DNA of 11,882 nucleotides from an uncultured Oceanospirillaceae bacterium (GTDB taxonomy: Bacteria; Pseudomonadota; Gammaproteobacteria; Pseudomonadales; Balneatricaceae): positions 1 through 11,882 of the forward strand of contig CAMIIY010000027.1 of assembly GCA_946221045.1 (NCBI GenBank), given 5' to 3'. A program made the position numbers and the translations under genes. Below are positions 5,967 through 11,882 of this stretch, piece by piece. The notes under the pieces are model-generated. The model saw only the letters and a program-made list of their open reading frames with translations. It was not told where the DNA came from and searched no databases. Position 1 is the first letter of the stretch. Each line of letters begins with the position of its first letter.

Positions 5967-6815
5967 ATGAAAACCCTGCACAGTATCCAGGCACTGCGCG
6001 ATGAACTGGCTGTTTATCGTCAGGCAGGCAAAAAAATTGGTTTGGTGCCCACTATGGGCAATCTACACGAAGGTCACCTGCAACTGATCGACCTTGCCAA
6101 ACAACATGCGGACATCGTCGTAGCCACAATCTTTGTTAATCCACTGCAGTTTGGTGCCGGCGAAGATCTGGATAAATACCCGCGTACGCTGATAGATGAT
6201 CAGGACAAACTGACCCGTCAGGGTTGTGATTTCCTGTTTGCCCCGGCCGAAGACGAAATGTACCCCAATGGCCGCAGCGCACAAACACAGGTATCCGTAC
6301 CGGCGATTTCTGATTTGCACTGCGGCGCCAGCCGACCCGGGCATTTCACGGGGGTTGCAACAGTGGTCTGCAAGCTGTTTGGCATTGCTCAACCAGATGT
6401 AGCTGTTTTTGGAGAGAAGGATTACCAGCAGCTTATGGTGATCCGCCAAATGACCCATGACTTGTGCCTGCCAGTGCAGATTATTGGTGCCCCCATTGCA
6501 CGCAATGCAGAGGGGCTGGCCCTGAGCTCACGCAACGGCTATCTGAGCGACGATGAAAAAGCCCGCGCTACCACCCTTAGAGCAACCCTGACTCAAACCG
6601 CTCAAGCACTCAAAGCAGGGGCAAAAGATTTTGCCGGACTTCAGGAAACCGCTCAACAGCAACTGGAAGCCCGGGGTTTTCGCAGGGATTATTACATTAT
6701 CTGCCGTCAGCATGATCTGCAGCCTGCCACTGTCACTGACAACAAACTGGTAATTCTGGCTGCCGCACACATGGGGCCCGCCCGTTTAATTGATAACCTG
6801 GAAGTCAGTTTATAA
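5967..6815 (+). CDS. panC: Pantoate--beta-alanine ligase (pantothenate synthetase)
   Basis: PanC joins pantoate and beta-alanine through a pantoyl-adenylate to give pantothenate. The 282-residue product has the ATP-binding HxGH motif in PTMGNLHEGHL (28-38; H34, H37), FVNPLQF (56-62), GEKDYQQL (149-156) and the KMSKS-like loop RNAEGLALSSRN (179-190). Length is normal for the family. It lies 9 bases after panB and no strong ribosome site is visible. panD, which supplies beta-alanine and often adjoins panBC, is not in this window. No clear terminator follows. Confidence 0.97.
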   Translation: MKTLHSIQALRDELAVYRQAGKKIGLVPTMGNLHEGHLQLIDLAKQHADIVVATIFVNPLQFGAGEDLDKYPRTLIDDQDKLTRQGCDFLFAPAEDEMYPNGRSAQTQVSVPAISDLHCGASRPGHFTGVATVVCKLFGIAQPDVAVFGEKDYQQLMVIRQMTHDLCLPVQIIGAPIARNAEGLALSSRNGYLSDDEKARATTLRATLTQTAQALKAGAKDFAGLQETAQQQLEARGFRRDYYIICRQHDLQPATVTDNKLVILAAAHMGPARLIDNLEVSL

Positions 6816-7225
6816 AACGCTTCCATCCCCATGCCTGCTGCATATGTGCTGCATCAAAAGTATATAGCTGTCGCTACCAGTGATGGTGGCACAGTTATAC
6901 TCTTAAGTGGCCTTCCCCGCTTTCAAACAACCTGTTACCTTTGATTCAGGGTGATTACGGCGTATCTGTGTTTCCGGGCTATGTCCCATAAATGGGTGCA
7001 GTTGACAAAACTGCATGCAATACGCAGACTGCAATTTCGTAAGCACTGCAGCGCACAAAAAATAAATTCAATTCCAGCCGCAGCGGTTTACCCAAAAAGT
7101 ATTTTTTCAGCCGGGGGAGTGCAGATTAGGCCGGTGCAGAAAATGCTTTTTAACTCGCTTTCCGAGTCATCCAAGAAAATTCACTCTACGTGAAAATATA
7201 CACTCAAGCTTAAGAGGCATTCAGA
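6816..7225. other. Intergenic region upstream of the thiolase, TGCA-rich
   Basis: These 410 bases hold no convincing gene; an 80-codon frame at 6951-7193 lacks a ribosome site and recognisable sequence. A hairpin at 6868-6894 pairs CTGT with ACAG and GCTACC with GGTGGC (one G-T wobble, one bulge), loop AGTGAT. It has no T-run, so it is a poor terminator. CCCAT/ATGGG (6985-6996) is palindromic. TGCA tetramers recur (6997, 7012, 7016, 7030, 7047, 7122, 7136), and GCACTGCA lies at 7043-7050. Further small repeats are AAAAA/TTTTT around 7095 and ACTCG/CGAGT at 7153-7167. The length and repeats suggest a regulated thiolase promoter. Confidence 0.45.
7002..7030 (+). promoter_or_regulatory. Possible thiolase promoter
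   Basis: TTGACA (7002-7007) is a perfect -35. At 17 bases the -10 would be CAGACT, which keeps only three consensus bases. If used, the promoter would need an activator or leave a leader near 190 bases. TATACA (7197-7202), closer to the gene, has no -35. Weak call. Confidence 0.25.
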
Positions 7226-8407
7226 ATGCGTGATGTAGTTATTGTAGCGGCCGGTCGTACAGCTGTAGGTACCTTTGGTGGAGCCCTGTCTAAAATCCCG
7301 GCTTCCGATCTTGGCGCTACCGTGATTAAGGGCCTGCTGGAAAAATCCGGAATCAACCCTGCTCAGGTTGATGAAGTTATCATGGGTCAGGTACTGACCG
7401 CCGGTTGCGGCCAGAACCCTGCACGTCAGGCATGCCTGAACGCAGGTCTGCCAAAAGAAGTGTCTGCACTCACCATCAATAAGGTCTGCGGTTCCGGCCT
7501 GAAAGCGGTGCAGATGGCTGCACAGGCGATTCAGTGTGGTGATGCTGAGATTATCGTTGCCGGTGGGCAGGAAAGCATGAGCCTGTCACCGCACGTACTG
7601 CCGAATTCCCGTAACGGCGCCCGTATGGGTGACTGGAAAATGGTTGATACCATGATCAAAGATGGCCTGTGGGATGCGTTCAACGATTACCACATGGGCA
7701 TCACCACTGAAAACATCGTTGAGAAATACGGCTTCACCCGTGAAGAGCAGGATGCCTTTGCTGCCGCCTCTCAGAACAAAGCTGAAGCAGCCGTGACCTC
7801 AGGTCGTTTCAAGGATGAGATCATCCCGGTCACTATTCCTCAGCGCAAAGGCGACCCAATCGTTTTTGATACCGATGAGCAGCCACGTTTTGGCTGTACC
7901 GCTGAAGCGCTGGGCAAACTGCGTCCAGCGTTCAAGAAGGACGGTACGGTAACCGCAGGTAACTCTTCTACCATTAACGATGGTGCGGCTGCTGTTATTG
8001 TCTGCTCTGCAGAAAAAGCGGCTGAGCTGGGTCTTCCTGTGCTGGCCAAGATTGCAGGCTACGCTTCCGCCGGTGTTGACCCATCCATCATGGGTACCGG
8101 CCCAATCTGTGCGACTCAGAAAGCACTGGCTAAAGCAGGCTGGGAAGTCAGCGACCTGGAACTGGTTGAAGCCAACGAAGCCTTCGCTGCGCAGGCCATG
8201 TCCGTCAACAAGGATCTGGGCTGGAACACGGATATCGTGAACGTGAACGGCGGTGCCATTGCACTGGGTCATCCAATTGGTGCTTCAGGTTGCCGTGTAT
8301 TCGTTAGCCTGCTGCACGAAATGGCAAAGCGCGATGCCAAAAAAGGCCTGGCGACCCTGTGTATCGGTGGCGGTATGGGTACTGCGCTGGCCGTTGAGCG
8401 CAGCTAA
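7226..8407 (+). CDS. Acetyl-CoA C-acetyltransferase (biosynthetic thiolase, PhaA/AtoB type)
   Basis: This enzyme condenses two acetyl-CoA to acetoacetyl-CoA, or reverses the reaction. It is the entry step to polyhydroxybutyrate or, in the other direction, the end of acetoacetate breakdown. The 393-residue length is typical of the PhaA/AtoB group. Catalytic residues are C88 in [12 protein letters not shown]349 in GHPIGASG (348-355) and C379 in CIGGGMG (379-385); NEAFAAQ (317-323) is also present. The ribosome site AAGAGG (7212-7217) is 8 bases from the ATG. The gene is rich in GGT, GCT, CGT and CTG codons, unlike the pan genes, which suggests high expression. It stands alone, with no phaB, phaC or CoA-transferase beside it here, so phaA and atoB cannot be told apart. 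A bidirectional terminator follows. Confidence 0.95.
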   Translation: MRDVVIVAAGRTAVGTFGGALSKIPASDLGATVIKGLLEKSGINPAQVDEVIMGQVLTAGCGQNPARQACLNAGLPKEVSALTINKVCGSGLKAVQMAAQAIQCGDAEIIVAGGQESMSLSPHVLPNSRNGARMGDWKMVDTMIKDGLWDAFNDYHMGITTENIVEKYGFTREEQDAFAAASQNKAEAAVTSGRFKDEIIPVTIPQRKGDPIVFDTDEQPRFGCTAEALGKLRPAFKKDGTVTAGNSSTINDGAAAVIVCSAEKAAELGLPVLAKIAGYASAGVDPSIMGTGPICATQKALAKAGWEVSDLELVEANEAFAAQAMSVNKDLGWNTDIVNVNGGAIALGHPIGASGCRVFVSLLHEMAKRDAKKGLATLCIGGGMGTALAVERS

Positions 8408-8421
8408 GACCTGCTACAAAT

Positions 8422-8454
8422 AAAAAAACCGCAGCCTTCGCTGCGGTTTTTTTT
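8422..8454. terminator. Bidirectional terminator
   Basis: CCGCAGC (8429-8435) pairs with GCTGCGG (8440-8446) around a CTTC loop. Seven A precede the stem and eight T follow it (8447-8454). It is strong on both strands and serves the thiolase and the convergent small gene, whose stop codon (8453-8455) overlaps it. Confidence 0.9.
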
Positions 8455-8848
8455 ACTTCTCAAAAACAGATTTAGGTAGCAAAGCGCTAAAGCCAGGCAA
8501 TGCCTGCCAGGGCATGAACATTAATTTAAACATCGTTTCCATCTGCTGGGCCATCTGTGCCTGCCATTGGCCAGCCACATCATAAAACAGCTGCTCATCT
8601 GCCTCTGCACTGAAGCTTTCATGGGTTATTTGCCCCTCGGCAAACACAAAACGCTCACCCTTAAACTCGCTTTTATCCCCAGACAGGCTGATTTCCAACG
8701 TCTGGCATTCAAAGCTCAGCCTGGGAGAGGTCGGCATTCGGGTAATCGTTGGCGGCGATTCAGGCGGCAATGCCGGCAGGATCTCGGCTTTGGGTTCTGA
8801 GGAACTCGATTGAGCTTTAGGCAAGACAGGTCGGGCGAATCGAGACAT
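8453..8848 (-). CDS. Unrecognised small protein, 131 residues
   Basis: I do not recognise this family. Coding is supported by the start ATG at 8848 with a GAGGT ribosome site 7 bases upstream, a terminator at its end, and a likely promoter at 8872-8900. The first 45 or so residues are rich in Pro, Ser and basic residues and look disordered. The middle (about 43-75) alternates like beta strands (SFECQTLEISLSG, RFVFAEGQI). The C-terminal part (about 85-120) looks amphipathic and helical, with many Gln, Met and aromatic residues (QWQAQMAQQMETMFKLM, then MPWQALPGF). There is no signal peptide and no clear membrane span. It converges on the thiolase and shares the GCACTGCA motif upstream. A surface protein of PHA granules is one guess, but nothing in the sequence proves it. 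Confidence 0.7.
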   Translation of the reverse strand: MSRFARPVLPKAQSSSSEPKAEILPALPPESPPTITRMPTSPRLSFECQTLEISLSGDKSEFKGERFVFAEGQITHESFSAEADEQLFYDVAGQWQAQMAQQMETMFKLMFMPWQALPGFSALLPKSVFEK

Positions 8849-8860
8849 AAGACAGACCTC

Positions 8861-8878
8861 ACTTAATAATAATTAAGT
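8861..8878. promoter_or_regulatory. Palindrome over the -10 of the small gene
   Basis: ACTTAAT (8861-8867) and ATTAAGT (8872-8878) are exact inverted copies around AATA. The palindrome covers the proposed -10 and start point of the minus-strand gene, a usual place for a repressor operator. It is AT-rich, so chance is possible. Confidence 0.35.
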
Positions 8879-8900
8879 ACAGCCTAGCTCAGAACCTCAA
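8872..8900 (-). promoter_or_regulatory. Candidate promoter of the small gene
   Basis: On the minus strand, TTGAGG (8900-8895) is 17 bases from CTTAAT (8877-8872), four of six consensus matches each. The expected start is near 8865, about 17 bases before the ATG. Palindromes lie over the -10 and just upstream of the -35. Confidence 0.4.
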
Positions 8901-8902
8901 TA

Positions 8903-8917
8903 TTTTGCACTGCAAAA
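8903..8917. promoter_or_regulatory. Perfect 15-bp palindrome TTTTGCACTGCAAAA
   Basis: The 7-bp arms TTTTGCA and TGCAAAA are exact inverted copies around a single C. It lies just upstream of the proposed -35 of the small gene and 54 bases from its ATG. The core GCACTGCA also occurs upstream of the thiolase (7043-7050) and in the gluQRS terminator (2690-2697). Repressors of the PhaR type are reported to bind TGC/GCA-rich inverted repeats, so a PHA link is possible but unproven. Confidence 0.5.
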
Positions 8918-8930
8918 ATTTTCACGTTGA

Positions 8931-9767
8931 TCAGGCTTCAGCTATCGCACCTTTGCCAATGCCTTCATACGCACGGACAACGATCTTTCGCTCTGGATGA
9001 TTTGCCTTTGTTTTCACGGCAAGATGTTCTGCAATTCGCTCAACAGTGCTTTCAGAATCAATCAGATAGCAGACACGCGATGGCAGAGACAACTCAAATT
9101 CCCCCTGTGGTGCCCGATAACGGTAGGTATGTTGCGCCTGATCTGAGGACACAAGATGGTCAGTGGTGCCAATATAAATATCACGCAGCTGCAGCGACCA
9201 ATAGGCTTCCATCTCAGCCGAGCGTTCACCATCCAGATAGACTTTTATTTTTGAACGGTGACCATGTGCAATACGCTGACAATTGCCATCATGTTGCTGC
9301 AAACCGTGGCTGTAATGATAAAAATCACCCTCGATCTGTTCCGGCACAAAACGTATGGTCAGGCCCTTCACTTCAGACGGAAACAGCGCCAGCAATTGAT
9401 CATGGCACCACTCCGCCAACGTCTGCTCGGTAATTTCCGCCGCTTCAATCAGCGTAATCGCCTGCTCGGGCGAACGACAGTAAAACCGCTCTCCCGATGG
9501 ATACTGCCACTCTACCTCTGTTTGGCCCGCAGCCTGACGACAGGTCAGACCCTGCATGCCGGTTGGCACTACCAGCGCGTGGTCTACAACACGGTCCAGC
9601 CATTGCTTCACCTGCTTTTTGACGATACCAAAATCACAGATCATGCCCTGAGCGTTCAGACTGCCGTCCAGCTCCAGCAAAACCATCCAGGATTCGCCCA
9701 GCAAACCGCGCTGCGGATGCAGGTAGGAAAAATCCACATGGGTAAGGTTATCGACAAAAAGTTTCAC
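8931..9767 (-). CDS. Tandem-domain QueD/6-pyruvoyltetrahydropterin synthase-like protein
   Basis: The protein carries two copies of the T-fold of the 6-carboxy/6-pyruvoyl-tetrahydropterin synthase family, zinc enzymes acting on dihydroneopterin triphosphate. I choose GTG 9767 (278 residues) over ATG 9818. It has GGAG at 6 bases spacing and gives the family-like opening MKLFVDNLTHVDFSYL. In that numbering the first domain has MICDFGIVKKQV (42-53) and VDHAL (61-65), but GESW (24-27) stands where the zinc His-x-His is expected. The second domain has H154, catalytic-type C163, H168 and H170 (HGH), D203-H204 and YEGIGKGA near 267-274. Domain one thus looks degenerate and domain two metal-competent. 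It may be a queuosine-pathway QueD or an uncharacterised variant. It is divergent from rsuA. Confidence 0.8.
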   Translation of the reverse strand: MKLFVDNLTHVDFSYLHPQRGLLGESWMVLLELDGSLNAQGMICDFGIVKKQVKQWLDRVVDHALVVPTGMQGLTCRQAAGQTEVEWQYPSGERFYCRSPEQAITLIEAAEITEQTLAEWCHDQLLALFPSEVKGLTIRFVPEQIEGDFYHYSHGLQQHDGNCQRIAHGHRSKIKVYLDGERSAEMEAYWSLQLRDIYIGTTDHLVSSDQAQHTYRYRAPQGEFELSLPSRVCYLIDSESTVERIAEHLAVKTKANHPERKIVVRAYEGIGKGAIAEA

Positions 9768-9853
9768 AACAGGCTCCGTTTCAGGGGAGGCGTATCTTAG
9801 CGTAAAACGACTGTACAAAAAACGTCATTCTCGGCATGCCTATTCGGCTTGGG

Positions 9854-9859
9854 TATAAT
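9854..9859 (+). promoter_or_regulatory. rsuA -10 element
   Basis: A perfect TATAAT lies 26 bases before the rsuA ATG. The -35 region at 16-18 bases (TCGGCA) is poor. The short distance implies a leader of about 20 bases or fewer, with only a weak GAAG ribosome site. Confidence 0.5.
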
Positions 9860-9885
9860 AAGCGTTTTCTGATGAAGTTCAGCCC

Positions 9886-10581
9886 ATGCGCCTCGATAAA
9901 TACCTGTCTCATGCCACCGGCCTGTCACGCAAAGACATTCAACGCCTGTTAAAAAAAGGTGCCGTGACCGTCAACGATGAAATTATTCGCAGCGGCGCCT
10001 GCCAGATTAACTCTGAACAGGATGAAATTTGTTTTGAAGACCAACCCATCGACGCGCCGACAACACGCTACCTAATGTTCAACAAACCACTTGGGTTTGT
10101 CTGCGCCAATGATGACTCAACCCATCCTACGGTGTTGAGCCTGATTGACCTGCCCCGTGCAGAAGAGCTGATCATCTGTGGCCGCCTGGATATCGACACC
10201 ACCGGCTTGGTGCTGATTACCAGTGATGGTCAATGGGCCCATCGCATCACTTCCCCAAAACACAAAACAGGGAAGTGTTACGAAGTCACCACCGCCGATC
10301 CAATCCCGGAGGATGCCATACGCAAATTTGAGCGCGGCATGATGTTGCAGAATGACAAACAACGCACCCAGCCTGCCGAACTGCGCCTGCTGGGCGAACA
10401 TGAAGCCGAAGTGATTCTGACCGAAGGCCGCTACCATCAGGTGAAGCGCATGTTTGCGGCGCTGGGCAACCGGGTCACTCAACTGCACCGCCGCAGCATT
10501 GGCGCACTGACGCTTGACCCGGAACTAGCCCCGGGTGAATACCGTATGCTGACAGAGAAAGAAGTGGAGCGCCTCGGATGA
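9886..10581 (+). CDS. rsuA: 16S rRNA pseudouridine(516) synthase RsuA
   Basis: RsuA converts U516 of 16S rRNA (helix 18, the 530 loop) to pseudouridine. The 231-residue length equals the E. coli protein. An S4 RNA-binding domain spans about 1-55 (MRLDKYLSHATGLSRKDIQ). The catalytic motif GRLDIDTTGLVL (99-110) puts the nucleophile at D102, the same number as in E. coli. GRYHQVKRMFAALGN and LAPGEYR are also conserved. These match RsuA better than RluB, RluE or RluF. The stop codon overlaps the rsmC start (ATGA), so the two genes form a coupled pair. Confidence 0.92.
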   Translation: MRLDKYLSHATGLSRKDIQRLLKKGAVTVNDEIIRSGACQINSEQDEICFEDQPIDAPTTRYLMFNKPLGFVCANDDSTHPTVLSLIDLPRAEELIICGRLDIDTTGLVLITSDGQWAHRITSPKHKTGKCYEVTTADPIPEDAIRKFERGMMLQNDKQRTQPAELRLLGEHEAEVILTEGRYHQVKRMFAALGNRVTQLHRRSIGALTLDPELAPGEYRMLTEKEVERLG

Positions 10582-11618
10582 GCGATCCGGCCTTTGAACA
10601 ACTACGGCCTTTTCTGGAACAGCCACAGGGGCAGACCCTCTGGGTGGCGGATGAAAATTTGCTGGCAGCCCGGATTAAACCCTCCCCGTTAATCACGGCG
10701 ATCACTAACCGCTGTGATCTGGCAGAAAACCTGAAACGGCAGAGCTGGTCAGCCCTGTATTCTGATTACGATTTATCCGACTATCCTGATGCTACATTTG
10801 ATCGGGTGATCTACCGTATTTCCAAAGAAAAGCCGGTGGTGCACCACCTGATTAATCAGGCCTTTCGCGTACTTAAACCCGGCGGCCAGCTGCTGCTTGC
10901 CGGTGCCAAAACCGAAGGGATTAAAACCTATTTCAGCAAAGCCAGAGCACTTTTTGGTGATGGAGATTGCTCAAAAACAACCGGCGATATCTGGTTTGCG
11001 CAGCTAACCAAAATCTCAACAGACAATACTCCTCTGCTGGATGATCAAAACTACACCCGGATCAGAGTCGTTGCAGCCGATGAACAGTTTGAATATTTCA
11101 GCAAACCGGGCGTTTTCGGCTGGGACAAAATTGATAAAGGCAGCGCTTACCTGATTGAACACCTTGATCAGTTTTTGATGACCCTGATTGAGCCACCCCG
11201 CAACGCACTGGATCTAGGTTGTGGTTACGGCTACCTCACCCTGAATTTGAGCCACCTTGAGATTCCGGTCACTGCCACCGACAACAATGCCGCTGCCATC
11301 AAAGCCTGCGAATACAATTTCAACCACTATCCGATTGATGCCCAGGCAGTGGCAGATAACTGCGCTGGGCAGATTGCCAAAAAATTTGATCTGATTGTCT
11401 GCAACCCGCCTTTTCATGCGGGCTTTTCCGTTGATGGCGACCTGACGGATCGGTTTTTAAAGGCCGCTCACGATCACCTGGAACATCGCGGCATTGCCTG
11501 CTTTGTGACCAACCTGCATATCCCGCTGGAACGTAAAGCCGCCCGCTGGTTTAAACAGGCCGAAGTGATTGCGGCCAATGGCCACTTTAAACTGATCAGG
11601 CTCAGCCATGGTAACTGA
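10578..11618 (+). CDS. rsmC: 16S rRNA (guanine(1207)-N2)-methyltransferase, RsmC type
   Basis: RsmC methylates the N2 of G1207 in helix 34 of 16S rRNA using S-adenosylmethionine. The 346-residue length fits (E. coli 343). As in RsmC, a degenerate N-terminal methyltransferase-like half (RVLKPGGQLLLAG, 97-109) precedes the active C-terminal half. That half has the SAM motif LDLGCGYGYL (211-220) and the N2-guanine methylase motif NPPFH (276-280). KPGVFGWDKIDKGSAYL (176-192) between the halves resembles the RsmC linker. RlmG, which methylates 23S G1835, is the close alternative. It overlaps rsuA by 4 bases and ends at a bidirectional terminator. Confidence 0.85.
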   Translation: MSDPAFEQLRPFLEQPQGQTLWVADENLLAARIKPSPLITAITNRCDLAENLKRQSWSALYSDYDLSDYPDATFDRVIYRISKEKPVVHHLINQAFRVLKPGGQLLLAGAKTEGIKTYFSKARALFGDGDCSKTTGDIWFAQLTKISTDNTPLLDDQNYTRIRVVAADEQFEYFSKPGVFGWDKIDKGSAYLIEHLDQFLMTLIEPPRNALDLGCGYGYLTLNLSHLEIPVTATDNNAAAIKACEYNFNHYPIDAQAVADNCAGQIAKKFDLIVCNPPFHAGFSVDGDLTDRFLKAAHDHLEHRGIACFVTNLHIPLERKAARWFKQAEVIAANGHFKLIRLSHGN

Positions 11619-11636
11619 CCGGTAACATGCAGACAC

Positions 11637-11665
11637 AAAAAAGCCGCTCCAGAGAGCGGCTTTTT
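11637..11665. terminator. Bidirectional terminator, rsmC / ilvN
   Basis: GCCGCTC (11643-11649) pairs with GAGCGGC (11654-11660) around CAGA, with six A before and five T after. It lies 18 bases past the rsmC stop and serves the convergent ilvN as well. Confidence 0.9.
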
Positions 11666-11680
11666 AAGTTCTTCGGGCAA

Positions 11681-11882
11681 TCAAAGTGTCAGCACTTTCT
11701 CACCGCGGGCGATGCCGGATACCCCGGAGCGCACCACTTCCATGATATTCGCCGTACCCAATGCTTCGATAAAGGCATCAAGCTTGCTGCTGGCACCCAC
11801 CAACTGCACCGTAAAGGTGTTGGGCGTAACATCAATAATGGTGCCACGGAAGATATCCGCAGTCCGTTTGATCTCAGCACGC
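11681..11882 (-). CDS. ilvN: Acetolactate synthase small (regulatory) subunit, C-terminal part
   Basis: This regulatory subunit (IlvN/IlvH) activates acetolactate synthase and confers valine feedback inhibition, at the first shared step of branched-chain amino acid synthesis. Only the last 66 residues are in the window, reading from the right edge to TGA at 11681-11683. They include RTADIFRGTIIDVTP, TFTVQLVGASSKLDAFIEAL and the ending EVVRSGVSGIARGEKVL, all strongly conserved in the C-terminal domain. The large-subunit gene would be expected upstream, outside the window. The pathway's 2-oxoisovalerate is also the substrate of PanB, but the loci are not adjacent. Confidence 0.95.
   Translation of the reverse strand, partial: RAEIKRTADIFRGTIIDVTPNTFTVQLVGASSKLDAFIEALGTANIMEVVRSGVSGIARGEKVLTL

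Noticed and set aside
6868..6894. Hairpin after panC as a terminator
   Set aside because: The stem is bulged and no T-run follows, so it is described only as a hairpin.
6951..7193. 80-codon frame upstream of the thiolase
   Set aside because: No ribosome site, irregular composition, and it ends within the promoter-like region. Probably chance.
9258..9800. 180-codon plus-strand frame
   Set aside because: It is the antisense of the QueD-like gene, which has real family motifs on the minus strand.

Overview
The window looks like a chromosomal housekeeping segment of a gammaproteobacterium near Pseudomonadales/Oceanospirillales, possibly a marine Oceanospirillaceae-like organism. I base this on the gene order aminotransferase - dksA - gluQRS - pcnB - folK - panB - panC and on protein similarity recalled from memory. 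No sequence search was run. There are no rRNA or tRNA genes, no CRISPR array, no insertion sequence and no prophage genes.

Layout. Positions 1-867 (minus) hold a PLP aminotransferase cut by the window edge. After a 434-base divergent intergenic stretch come dksA (1302-1730) and gluQRS (1783-2670), separated by a terminator-like hairpin. A 567-base gap follows, then the pcnB-folK-panB-panC run (3238-6815), which joins RNA polyadenylation, folate and pantothenate synthesis. After a 410-base non-coding stretch comes a biosynthetic acetyl-CoA acetyltransferase (7226-8407). It converges, through a shared bidirectional terminator, on a small unrecognised gene (8453-8848, minus). A two-domain QueD/PTPS-like protein (8931-9767, minus) lies divergent to rsuA (9886-10581). 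rsuA overlaps rsmC (10578-11618) by 4 bases; both modify 16S rRNA. The end of ilvN (11681-11882, minus) converges on rsmC.

The most interesting region is the gap between gluQRS and pcnB. In Pseudomonas the cbrA-cbrB two-component genes and the Hfq-sequestering small RNA CrcZ lie directly upstream of pcnB. Here cbrAB is absent, but the gap holds four A-rich tracts that read as ARN triplets, the motif bound by the distal face of Hfq. Two tracts are the same 15-mer, AATAAAAATAAAAAT, each in the 16-base loop of a near-duplicate GCCT(C)/(G)AGGC hairpin. A third copy, differing only in its last base, follows a 7-bp hairpin inside a 9-bp long-range helix. A fourth, AACAACAAGAAG, lies just downstream of an extended -10 promoter. 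I propose a CrcZ-like Hfq (or Hfq/Crc) decoy RNA at about 2911-3106. This is an inference from sequence: neither expression nor Hfq binding is shown.

A second theme is possible shared control of the thiolase and the small unrecognised gene. Both have the octamer GCACTGCA upstream, in the second case as part of a perfect 15-bp palindrome. This would fit a polyhydroxyalkanoate (PHA) regulon, but nothing here proves one.
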